The notes under the pieces are model-generated. The model ran no database searches. It saw nothing but the letters and a program-made list of their open reading frames with translations, and was not told the DNA's origin. Source: Platycnemis pennipes (Eukaryota > Arthropoda > Insecta > Odonata > Platycnemididae). Taken from it: a stretch of DNA of 64,000 bases. The DNA lies in the NCBI GenBank assembly GCA_933228895.1, contig OW121856.1, positions 22,585,805 to 22,649,804 on the forward strand, in the 5' to 3' direction. This document shows, in pieces, positions 49,505 to 59,800 of this stretch; the first letter of the stretch is position 1; each line of letters begins with the position of its first letter. The position numbers and the translations under genes were made by a program.

Positions 49505-50325
49505 TATATAAAGCAAGTGGCGGTAATCAAATCAGTACCCAGTGGTCGAGAAACCAGAACCGATAAATTTAAGAGTGGGAAAAGGCTGTGCGCTTTCTTA
49601 TACACTATTCAATGTCTACATCGTTAAATACCTCAAAGAAGTCATGGAATGCCTTCGGGTGTGAATATTCACTGGGAAAGAAGCAGTATACTGTGTTTTT
49701 GGGCGACATAGCAGTCATGGTAGATACAAAATTAGAGTTAAAGATGAGTCTGGTCTATATTATGGACAATGGCCAGATTTCATCTGAATGGCTGTAAAAA
49801 CTACAGTATTGGTAAAAGGTGGGAGAGAAGAGGTATGGTTTTGTATATAAAACAGATTATTAATTAAAATAGATTACCTAAGGGAAACCATTTTAAGAAA
49901 AGCTTGGCACGGTGAAACAGCAGCCTGAAAAGCCAAGTAAATAGCGATGTAAGAAGGTAAAAAATACTTGTCAGAAATTGTCAGCCAAGGCAAAAAGGGC
50001 ATTTTACCAAAAGAAGATTCTGCTTACAGCTAAGAATACAAGCTTGGAAGTAAGGAAACTTTACAATAGAACAGATCTAGAGCATTATTTTTCATAGTTG
50101 TAAGTCATGGAAGGTAACAGCAGCAAGAATTCAAGGTTAAATAATTTGAAATTTGGTACTACGAAAGAATAATGAGGATCGACTCGATCTAAATGAAACA
50201 AAAAAACGAAGTATTGATGAGAAGAGTGACAAAAAAAGAGGTCATGAGAAAAATTGAAGAAAGCAGAAGTCTGTTGAATAAAGAAAGAAGATGGGGCAAA
50301 TAAATCAGCCATATCTTATGAATCG
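49505..50325 (+). mobile_element. RTE-like non-LTR retrotransposon fragment, family 3
   Basis: The reading, across several frames, is KGCALSYTLFNVYI at about 49580-49621 (the RT box usually QGCPLSPLLFNIY), then FLGDIAVMVDT (active-site box) at about 49697-49729. These are followed by AKRAFYQKKILLTAKNTSLE (about 49990-50050). The order matches an RTE-like RT. No 3' tail is clear, and the copy fades after 50320. Confidence 0.7.
49570..50060 (+). pseudogene. RTE-like reverse transcriptase pseudogene, family 3
   Basis: Catalytic residues are damaged: the box reads FLGD where FADD is expected, so the first Asp is replaced by Gly. The longest intact piece is 49588-49797; the rest is spread over other frames by indels, and there are stops. 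Flanking thumb motifs remain recognisable, so this is an old copy rather than noise. Confidence 0.65.
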
Positions 50326-51249
50326 ATGCACACTGAGCTCAAATCGAAAATCGCGGGAAAAAATTAAAAAATAGCTTTTTTGATATAATGTCTTGAAACT
50401 TGGCACATATACACAAAAACGATTGGTGATTAAGGGATGGTTAGTCACTTCTCATAGCTCTTACCCATTACTTACATACAAAGGCTCAAACACGCCCAAT
50501 TTTCCAAACAAGCGCACGCTCTCATTTTTTTTCGAAAATCTTAAAAGTTGAGTAAATATAGAAATAAGAGGATTTTTATGCAATAAAAACATTACCAGTT
50601 GTGAACAGAGTACTTTTCCTATAATATGCATTAATTTCAGACACTTTTGCTCATATATGAGCGCTATTACGTCAAAAAATCGCCGACCCATTGTTTAGAC
50701 AAAATTTTATATAAGATAGACAATTTAATTCTTATTCAGCGAATAGTCTCTTGGATAGTTCATTAGAGTAAAAATTGAAGATATTTCTAGGTTATTCCGT
50801 AAAAATATTTGAAAAAGTTTGTGAGGCCGAGACGTTTGAGACCGACAATAAACTCCGATTTTTCGATCACGCGCTGCGGTCCGGATCCGCGCAGCGGGAC
50901 CTGGAAATGCCGAGACTCTGTTGGACCGTTCATGTTGTGTGGTCATTAACTCCTCTAATTCAAATTTTTCAGGCTATGAATGCTGTCACTGAATTCTAAA
51001 TATTCATACTGAAGATTTTACGAGGATATTGGATCGAGTGAATAGATCAGTGCACTGCGGTAACTTTGTTTATCTTTGGATAAATTTTGGAATCATTTTC
51101 AATCACATTCACTCCTAGTAGGGCAAGGAGAGTGCATTCAAGATGGAGGAAAAATCCTGATGTGCTAACGAAGGTGTTACCTGAGGAGGCATTGTCCTCT
51201 GGCTGAAGAGAGAGAGACACAGTGGACGGAATGAATGTTAAAGAATGAC
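50326..51249. other. No gene recognised
   Basis: AT-rich unique DNA with a short CpG-dense patch at 50865-50910 (GCGCTGCGGTCCGGATCCGC). Confidence 0.5.
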
Positions 51250-51375
51250 CACGCATGAGATATATAGAGCAAGTGGTAAACGATGCGAAAGAGATTTCCT
51301 ACGTTGATATGTAGAGGTTAGCTAATAGATGAAACGAGCGGAGAGCTACATGAAACCAAGTTTATGATTGTTCAA
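51250..51375 (+). mobile_element. RTE-like 3' end fragment
   Basis: ATGAGATATATAGAGCAAG at 51254 reads MRYIEQVVNDAKEISYVDM, then RLANR and RRAT-NQV. This is the C-terminal motif series of the fragments at 35783-36375 and 41150-41272. Two stops break it. A short AATGAT run follows. Confidence 0.7.
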
Positions 51376-51664
51376 TGATAATTATGTTGAATAGGATTGG
51401 TTATTGTATTGCTCTGTGCTATTTGAATAATTGTATTCACTCTTTTGCGTAATGTTTATTTCTACCCTTTAGTGGCTAGGCAAAAGCTCTATCTGTTTTT
51501 AGCCTTTCATATGATATATATTTTCAGAACAATTCTTTAATATTAGAAAATGAATAGGATTTTCTATCTTTTCCTTAGCAACCTTACTCTAAGAGATTTA
51601 GTAATTGGAGTACTCACTAGCTTATGAGCTATAATTTAAAATAGCCATGCCAATTTCATTTATG

Positions 51665-51735
51665 AAAGTTAGTGCACCTGGCCGGAAATCAGGGGGTCTG
51701 GGTTCGAGTCCCGGTCAAGGCGAATAATTTTTTTT
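51665..51735 (+). mobile_element. tRNA-like SINE head
   Basis: TAGTGCACCTGG (A-box-like) and GGTTCGAGTCCC (B box, 51700-51711) sit 25 bases apart, followed by GGTCAAGGCG and a T-run at 51727-51734. The acceptor ends do not pair convincingly, so I do not call it a tRNA gene. It lies about 210 bp left of another SINE in the opposite orientation. Confidence 0.5.
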
Positions 51736-51936
51736 CTCTGTGGAATATCTTGCATTTGTGCATCTTAGCGGGTAACTCCGTTAAAGTTTTCGCGGCTAGC
51801 TCGCGAGCTTTGAACTTGTTAAAAAAAGTAAGCGCCTCATATATAGTTTTCTTTAGCCATTTCACTATTCTCTACTTGCCGATATGTTTCTTCGATGTTG
51901 TTATTATTTGTGGGAGGAAACCTGCAACTGAATTTA

Positions 51937-52215
51937 TTTGAGCTAAAGAGGATAGGTGCGTAACTGGGTAAAGATAGGAGTTTTCAGGAAACAGGAAAGG
52001 TGGCGAGAAACCTGGCGTCGGCATTAGCTTGCTCTTTGCACATGGCACCAAGGTGACCACGGCTAAACGTCCCCTCTTACAGATAATATACTGGCATATA
52101 GATTTTTCCACAAGTGACCCCATTAGTGAGCCTTATAAGAAAGAGAAGTTCACAAGTTCCAGGATTCAAAACGGAACCCTCGTGATAGAAGGCCAGTACT
52201 CTAAGCATCGCAACA
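51937..52215 (-). mobile_element. tRNA-derived SINE, conserved-core family, diverged copy
   Basis: It shares, in order on the plus strand, GGATAGGTGCGTAACTGGG, ACCTGGCGTCGGCATTAGC, a CCAAGGTGACCACGGCT block and GAAGGCCAGTACTCTA with the copies at 54170 and 63190. The B box is degraded (GGATTCAAAAC in inverse). About 12 kb from the best copy. Confidence 0.75.
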
Positions 52216-53255
52216 AAACGCTACATATTTGCCCCGGTTCATCTCCGCCAGTATGACTTTGTTTATCCAAATTCTTGTTACCCGCACACAGATCATTCTT
52301 AAAATCGTTTTCAACCTACCACTGCATCCTCTGCAACGCCTGCGCTAAACTTGAGTTTGTACACGACGAATGCTGTATGTTCCACAAACCTAGTCTCATT
52401 TAATTTTGTAATTAACCACCGAAACCATCCAAAAAAATTGAAAGAAGAACTTGTACGTAACCATATATTTCGTTTTTCATCAATAATGCATACTTCAATC
52501 CGTGAACTATCATACCAATTATTTTCTATCAATATAATCTTCATGTTTCCGTTGTGACATATTCATCTGATGAAGCGTACAAAATGACGTAAGAGGAAAT
52601 ATACATTCCGTTGCTGTTTGTGTACTAGGGGCAATATTTATGTTGGATTAGTAAATGTTAATCAATGTAATTAGTGCAATGAGACAAATGAAAATTTGAC
52701 TGACACATTCACTAGTGTAAATTACTGCTAAATTAAAAAGAACATATGTTACGTTTTGGGTACGTAAATGCAAGTTGTGTTTTATAATTCATTACTCTCA
52801 GAACTAATTTCTATTGACGCATATAAAAATACTGATATTTTGTGCCCAGAAACGAAAGTATATAATAGAAACCGTTGCTATGCATGAGATAGGAAAAATA
52901 TACTATAGTTTTTCTGTGCTGTACACCCTGTAAATCCATCAATTTTTAATGATATCTTAATTTAGACTTGGAATAAAATAATTTCAAAAAATAAAAAATC
53001 ATTAAAACTAAATTTTTGAATTTTTTCCTTTATTTTATCTATTTACATTCCAAAAGTTTTTGCTCTTTTACTGCAAAACATTCCAAATTTTTTTTCTCTT
53101 TTACAGCAAAACATTCGAATCACTACTTACTTTTCCATCTTCATGTTTGGAGTACATATTTTCCTGTATCTGTGTGGTAGTTCAGAATGTTTTAACCCTG
53201 AACAACACTGCCATTCCCATCGATGTCATTGAGCTGACCACATATTGCCATGCCT
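52216..53255. other. No gene recognised
   Basis: AT-rich unique DNA with poly-T stretches around 53020-53100. Confidence 0.5.
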
Positions 53256-53319
53256 GTGAATATTGTCCAATTTATTAAAAAAAAAACATTCTCCCTGTGC
53301 AAGTGTTTCAAACTCCCCA

Positions 53320-53930
53320 TGCCTCGAAAAACTCCTGACTTCTATTCTTCGTCCTGGAAGCCCCGCTTCCAGTATGACTTGTGGCCCTCATTACTCAGAA
53401 ACTTTCACCGCCACACTCTCGTTCATGTCCTTTCTTTCTCTCCACGCCAACCTCTTTTGTTGTCTTACTCGGCTGGATCCAAGCAGACATCCTCCTCCCC
53501 AGCCTTTTCCTTTTACGCGCAAATATATTTATTCAGCGTTTTTATTCCCCATACCCCGAATTATGTCTCGCTTTCGTGTTCAGCCATCCGGTGCTCCGTA
53601 CCGCTCCGTTTTCCCTCGCTCGACGGTTTACGATTTTACGTTTTACCCAGCCCTCGCAGTCCTTCTCTACTCCTTTCTCCTTCTCCGACACCCCTGGCGG
53701 TCTTTACCCCTCTCGCGAGGTCCACGGCGTCGCAGGAGTCATTCACACGAGCCACGGGCGTCTTACTGTTCCTGGGGTGCGTCACACCCGAGTGTCCCTC
53801 GTTGCACACGATTTCCTCCCCTTGCAAAACGGCGTTTTGGAAACAAAAGTCCTCATCCATTCGTTTCAAGTGCGGTGGAGGCACCAAAGTTTTTCCGATA
53901 GAAGTATACATTCAATTGCACGTGGTTTCC
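53320..53930 (+). other. GC- and pyrimidine-rich tract with long frames
   Basis: C/T-rich plus strand. All three plus frames stay open for 186 to 227 codons (53250-53941), which itself shows that the openness comes from composition. Residues are Ser/Pro/Leu/Phe-rich without domains. CpGs are frequent at 53580-53800. I do not call a gene. Confidence 0.5.
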
Positions 53931-54169
53931 TAACCCTCTAATTTAAGGACGTAATATTTAACAAATATCAGAAATGTAACTATTATCCATTAATTCTAAG
54001 CCATAAACGATGTAATATATTGCAAATACGAAACAAAATTCATGTTTTCTGCTTGCGATGGAAGTAACCCAGTCATTATAAACCATAAATGGCATAATTG
54101 AATGCCAGCGAAATGGTTTTGAATTTAATTTATGGGCTTCCATGATATATTTTAACAAAATTATTCTCT

Positions 54170-54495
54170 TTTTGTTGGTTAGTTAGTTATTAAGGGGAGG
54201 CGACCGACAACTGAGGTCACTTAAGCCATTTAGGATAGGTGGGTAATTGGGTAATGGTAGGAGTTTTAAGGGAACGGAGGAAGGGTGGAGAGAAACCCGG
54301 CGTCGGCATTAGCTTTCTCTTAACGACATACGCCAAGGGGACCACGGCTTTAGGTCCCATCCAAAGGACGGAGTACTGAACCTGAAATGCCCCTTACTAG
54401 GCACTCATGTAGGAACCGGGTTGCCACTTAAAAATCTGCCACTCGGTGTTGGAGGGCAGTAGCTACACAAGCTACCTCACTAGCGCGATCCTCTC
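54170..54495 (-). mobile_element. tRNA-derived SINE, conserved-core family
   Basis: The plus-strand order is a GGTTAGTTAGTT tail (54176-54188), AGGCGACCGACAACTGAGG, GATAGGTGGGTAATTGGG, GAAACCCGGCGTCGGCATTA, GGACCACGGCTTTAGG and CGGAGTACTGAAC, then a degraded tRNA head ending at GCGCGATC. It is the closest relative of the 63190 copy, but I see no clear target duplications. Confidence 0.85.
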
Positions 54496-57254
54496 TCGCT
54501 TTGTTACATTTGATGTAACTGTAATAGTAACGAATGAGAGATCAAGAGAGTGATTCCAATGTTGTGCCTACTACTGAGAGAACTACAAAGTAAAATTCAA
54601 TGATTTGTTTTAACTTAGGAGACACTTCCTTTAATGACCATAATAACCATTATAAAATTAAATTATGACGATGGACCGACCTATTATCTATTATTAGTTA
54701 CAAACCCTAATTTCCAAAAATAAGCGCTCCAGAGAAAATTAATTTATGATAACTTGTCATGTTATTAAATTTCAAGTTACGGTTGATGAGACTACTTTCA
54801 TCTTTGGATGTTGAAACGATGATGTGACAATAAAAACTGTTTAACCACTTTAATACAAGTGCTGTTTCACTTAATTTACGTACTCAATTGCCTGTCATTG
54901 CTAATCAGAAAAAAGTTCATTGAACGCATCTGAATACAAATTGTTTGATATTGCTTTTCGCGTAGGAAATTAAAAACAAATTGTCACTTTCTCTGCTTAA
55001 ATTATTTATTCATGCAAATGCTATGCGTATTTCCATTGCATGTTGATTAATGCTGGCGATGGTGAATTTACAGAAATTCGATAGCACGAATCAATTACCA
55101 TATTTTTATTCTCATAAAGTTTCCAAAAGTGTGAGAATATTCTTCTCTAGCATCAGTACTCCTCCATATTATTTAGAGATAGGATTCTTATATTTCTATG
55201 CAATATTTTCATGCTATTCTGATAAATAATAATAGTATATTTTCAATTTGCGTAAGTCTTTTCTTTTTGGAAACACTTCCCTCTAAAGTGGTTCGTAATC
55301 TTCTCTTTCCCTTATTATGAATAGTTTTTCTTCCATCGTTTGCTTGTCACGTGTTTTGTATGCGTTAAAATTTAAATCTTATTTTTTTATATAATATATA
55401 AAACTTCTTTTGCAGCAGAATTTGATGAAAGGCCATAAAATGAACTACTATATTTTGTAAGAGAGGTAAAATAAAATCCTGTCAAGCATAAAGTTGTTAT
55501 TAAAAAGGATGAATCCGTTTTGATTCACTGCTTCTTCCCCTAACTTTCTCTTCCAGCTACATTAGTTTCTGTGCATTTCACGTTGCTGTAGCACAAGGAA
55601 TTTTAGTGCTCTTTATGAGTTAAAATGGAATGCGAGAAATATATGAAGCTTAAAAATACCCATTTAGACCGGTCTTGTTTAATTCTCTGCTTCATTTAAT
55701 ACACTATTTTGTATCTGTTCAGAATACATCCATTTCTCCCAGAAAGTATGGAAAAGTACGTAAAAATAACTCAGCTCCTATTTTCTTATTCATTCCTAAT
55801 ATCATCATGTTGAATCAGGAATAACGACTCCTGATTTATTTACGTGATAAATGTTTTACAGCCAATCTACTGGTTATGAACTAATTGGTCTAGGTTTCTT
55901 ATGATCTAGTCCATCGAATATGCATTAAGAGCTGCAGAAAATTTAAAGAGTACAAATTATGCAAATATTTAATCGAAAATAAAGATATATTTTGAATTTA
56001 ACTTCGAAGCGAAATAATAGAAAAAGAGTAGAATAAGGTGTTTCTCATTCGTTTTCAGCATTCACATTTTGAATTTAAGATAGGTTAAAGTATTTAGAAT
56101 TAGTTTTGTATCTGGTGCCGTCATCAGTACAGCTGTTATACTATGGTGTCCGTTCTGCTGAGTGCCCGTTCCGTTGAAGCTTCCTTTGGCTTCCGTTTTA
56201 TATAAATACTTTAGCTATGTTTCCATTTGCTGGTAATCGTGTATGCATTTCCACAGCAGATACTCCTTCGCATTTTTTTTTATTTCTAAAAAGTGGACGA
56301 CGCCAAAGTATCGGCATATCAACTAACCCGAAGAAGACACTGGGAAAGCCAGAGTAACATATTCATGTCATTGAAAAATTGCGGAAAAAAAACCTGGAAA
56401 AAAATATTTCTCAAAAACAACTGCGCAAAAGCTAACTTTGGTGTGACGAGACTTATTTTTTTGTTGAGATCATACATGGATACGCTTGCCTTCAAAACCA
56501 AGTTATGTTTAGGAACCTTTACTATAATGCCTCATTTATATTTATCCGTAACATGAACTAGAAAATTTATATAATTTATCCTTTCGTACGTATTCAAATT
56601 GCTTCAAAATAGAAAAATTTTTGCAGAAGAATTCTATCTGATTTACGTACATGCACTGATCAAATTTTGCATGCATCATGGCATCAAATTCAAGAAAAGG
56701 AATTTAATTTTGTTAAAATATGTAGACAATAGATTGAAAATTCCGACTGCCGAAGAGTGTGTAAAAATGAAGAATTTTTCTTACGATATCACAATTTTTC
56801 TTTAGTAGGTATAATATCCAAACTGCGTACGTTGATATAGTTTCATAAAATAAATTCACACATTGTGGTGAGTCGGCCTAATTTACAGTCCTGAAGCAGT
56901 CCTAATTCAATGGTATTCTTTTCCACGAATGAGTATAATAAAGCGGTGATGTATAAATGAAAATAATTCCCCTTAGGTATATCTTTCATAATAAGTTCAC
57001 CAGAAGCAATTCAAAGCTGTTAGAACTTGCCTCTATCATTTGCCACATTAATCAACATCCGGTGCATTGCAATGCCACGAAATCAAGTCGATAGAAAAAT
57101 TAAAGTTTCCTGGTTTAAATCCAAGTTATATATTAAGTGCTTGTTTTACTAACTAAATGCGATCATAAAATGCCAAATAATATTAACTTAAAAACCTTAT
57201 ACCTCATAAGATACTTATAAATACGCTATAGTTCTTAAAACAGTATTAATTTGG
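54496..57254. other. No gene recognised
   Basis: AT-rich unique DNA. Frames to 87 codons (56293-56556) have no recognised domain. Confidence 0.5.
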
Positions 57255-58275
57255 AACCCTGAAGGAAATTGGAGTGCCTATATTGACGGAAGAATTGTCC
57301 TTTGATGATTTATGATATACCAGATACCTGTGATTAAATCTGGTGCCAGTTGTGAAGAAGCAAGATTAAGGAAAGGAATTTATGAAGGTTTTGCACGGAA
57401 ATCCGTGATTTTTAATGCCTGCACGAGAGCCATCCATGAAATCAAGGGGAAGTCTTCTGGAGTGAATATCCCCGGAGAAAAGAATTAGCATGCTTCGTTT
57501 TGCTGATGACATAGCACTCATGGCAGAGACAGTAAGGGGTCTTAATGAGACTCTAATAACTATGGAAAGGCCATTGTCCGAAAATCAGCTGAATATCAAT
57601 AAAAATAAAACTAAGATAAGGGTACGCTGCAAGAAACAAAGAGGTGAAAATAAACGTTAAACCAGGAAAACAAAAGTTGATGACCTGAAAATTTTCTGTT
57701 GCCTGGGAAGCCAAGTAACTAACAATGGGCGAGATAAGAAATAAACAGTCAGTAGAAAAGCTTAGGAAAAGAGGGCATTCTATTAAAAAAAGAATCTACT
57801 TAGAGCTGAAAAGACATGCGTAGAAAAACGGAAACAATTGATCTGAACGTACATCTGGAGCATGTTACTTTACGGCAGTGAGGCAAGGACGATGATGGCA
57901 GCGGAGAAGAAAAGGGTGGAAGCAATCTAAAAGTAGTGCAACATAAGAGTGATGGAGATGAAACGGATTGACACAGTACGTAATGTAAAATAATGTAAAA
58001 TAGTAAAGGAAGTCCTAAGAAGAGGGTGTGAAAAGGGATGATTGCTGACAACCCTAAAAAGAAGACGGGAGAACTTAATCGGCCACATCTGAAGGCAAGA
58101 TGGTAAGATGAAGATCACTGTCGAAGGAAAAGTTAATGAGAAGAATGGAAAAGGCAGGCCTCGTCTAAAATATTTGGGCTAATTGTGAAGAATATAAAAC
58201 AGAAAAATACGTTAGATTTACGTAAAAACGTTATCAATTGCGTCAAACCAAAGTATTGTTTACCTATGATGATGA
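57255..58275 (+). mobile_element. RTE-like non-LTR retrotransposon, 5'-truncated
   Basis: The reading is NTLKEIGVP at about 57243-57280, FNACTRAIHEIKGKSSGVNI, then SMLRFADDIALMAET with an intact FADD at 57499-57510. NQLNINKNKTKI, LLYGSEARTMMAAEKKRVEA and a GKGRPRLKYLG-like end follow. The tail is ATGATGATGAGGATG at 58266-58280. It is similar to the family at 49505 and distinct from the 27123 copy. Confidence 0.8.
57420..58195 (+). pseudogene. RTE-like reverse transcriptase pseudogene
   Basis: The active-site Asp pair is intact, but stops fall just before it (a TAG after GEK) and in the thumb region (GTAAAATAATG near 57985). Frames change several times. The RT fingers and endonuclease are missing because of truncation. 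No product is expected. Confidence 0.75.
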
Positions 58276-58569
58276 GGATGCTTAATAAGATTAACGGTAC
58301 TTATCTTAAGAATTAAAAAGCATTGGCAAACGTTCCCTGTGTTGTTAATCTTGAAATAATCATGCTAAATTCTGGTATTCTTCTCTTTACAATATGTAAA
58401 AATGTTAAGCTTATCAGCGTTTCATTAAAGTGAAATTGGTCTTTAAAAGGCTATAAATACTGAAAGAAAAAATGTAACATATTGCCCTGTATGCATACAA
58501 TATGGTCAATACATATCAAAATGCCAAGTATGTTCTTATAAAATTATCCGTATTTACAAGCATTATTCG
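58276..58569. other. No gene recognised
   Basis: AT-rich unique DNA between the RTE-like copy and the CpG-rich block. Confidence 0.4.
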
Positions 58570-58946
58570 TACATATTGAAAGTCTCCCGCCAGGTCTTCT
58601 CTAACATCGCTCGCGAAGAAGCATTCTCTCGTGTGCCTTGCGTGACCCAGTGAATGTTTAATGCCCTCGGATAGCGTAATTACTCTCCTTTTTCCTGCTC
58701 AACTTGACGCTGAGTTAACTACATAGTTTGATCCATTCGAACGATGCCGCTCTGCTCGGATTTTGCGAGACGTTCCGCACTTCTCTAAGCGCACTTCCCT
58801 CAGATCATTACAGTGTGACCGGCCAGATTCATTAGTGCGAGGAGGAGAAGTTAGGGCGAGCACGATAAATGCGAGAGGAAACTAAAAGCAAAGCTTTGTA
58901 GCAAGCGCCTAATTCTCGGCTCCGAACGCACGGGGAGAGAGCGAGC

Positions 58947-58967
58947 GAGAGAGAGAGAGAGAGAGAG
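58947..58967 (+). repeat. (GA)10 microsatellite
   Basis: Uninterrupted GA dinucleotides, preceded by GAGAGAGCGAGC. It is a potential binding site for GAGA-type factors. Confidence 0.9.
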
Positions 58968-59006
58968 CAAAGCAGAAAAAATACAGCGACAAAAGAAGCA
59001 GTGAGC

Positions 59007-59015
59007 GCGCATGCG
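59007..59015. promoter_or_regulatory. NRF-1-like site
   Basis: GCGCATGCG, flanked as AGCGCGCATGCGTGAA, fits the palindromic NRF-1 core. Binding is inferred from the motif only. Confidence 0.5.
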
Positions 59016-59800
59016 TGAAACGACGGGGAAAAGGTCGAATGGGGCTCGAGCTGGGAGAAGGATGAGCGGTGATTATTTTACTCTGCATATCCCTCTTTTT
59101 TCCCACCCTTACCCGTTTTTGCATCCTTACGTTGCCTTTCCCTCTCTCAGCGTCTGTCTGTCACACTGGCAACGCGATGTCTTCGCGCATTGCATTCCCG
59201 CCCCTTTTATCCCTCGCAATCTTCGTTTAAGTGCCATTCACACCTCATACTCGTACCACCCTTGATATTTTTTTCATTCCTCACTTTCTCTCCCCACTGC
59301 CTCTTCCTTTCCCTCGTTTTATTTTTTCAATCCTCCCTTTTTTCACCCCAGTGCGTCCCTCCGTCTTAACGAAAACTTGAAAACCTGTCTCTTATCCTTC
59401 CTCCACGGTTTCTTTTACCTTCCATTCACGCCCCTTCTTCCATCCCACCGTGTTCTTCCTGTCTCCTTTATCATCCTTCTCTCCCCCCTCACTTTTCTTT
59501 TTAATGGAGTCTGTTTGGGGAGCGGGCTACATGATGGCGGGGGGAATGGAGATAAGGAGTTACACGCCCGGCGTTCAGGAGGGACGCTTTCTTCTTCTTA
59601 TTCCAAAACCCATTTTTTTCCCTCCCCCCACGATTCAACTTCCCTCTCTTTTCTCCCCCGAACGCTTTTGTCTCGAAAATCCTTCCTTCCTTTTCCATTG
59701 TCCTCATTCCTTACATCCTCCTTCCCCTGCGCCTTAGAATCGTGGTCCTTGCCACCGTTTTCCGACATTGCTTTTTTACGGGGTGTCCCGTGACTTTAAT

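Larger units (their letters stand above)
58570..59800. promoter_or_regulatory. CpG- and GC-rich block with NRF-1-like site, candidate promoter
   Basis: This 1.2-kb block is far more GC- and CpG-rich than its surroundings. The plus strand is G/A rich up to about 59085 and C/T rich afterwards (to 59760). GCGCATGCG at 59007-59015 matches the core of the NRF-1 / erect-wing recognition sequence, common in CpG-type promoters. A (GA)10 run lies at 58947-58966; GAGA tracts are frequent in insect promoters. No TATA box or recognisable first exon is visible. Frames at 59377-59793 are composition-driven. Confidence 0.45.

Noticed and set aside
51670..51725. Functional tRNA gene
   Set aside because: A and B boxes are present but the acceptor stem does not pair convincingly, and SINE-like sequence follows.
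53250..53941. Frames of 227, 212 and 186 codons
   Set aside because: All three plus frames are open over the same stretch, which shows the openness is due to base composition, not coding.
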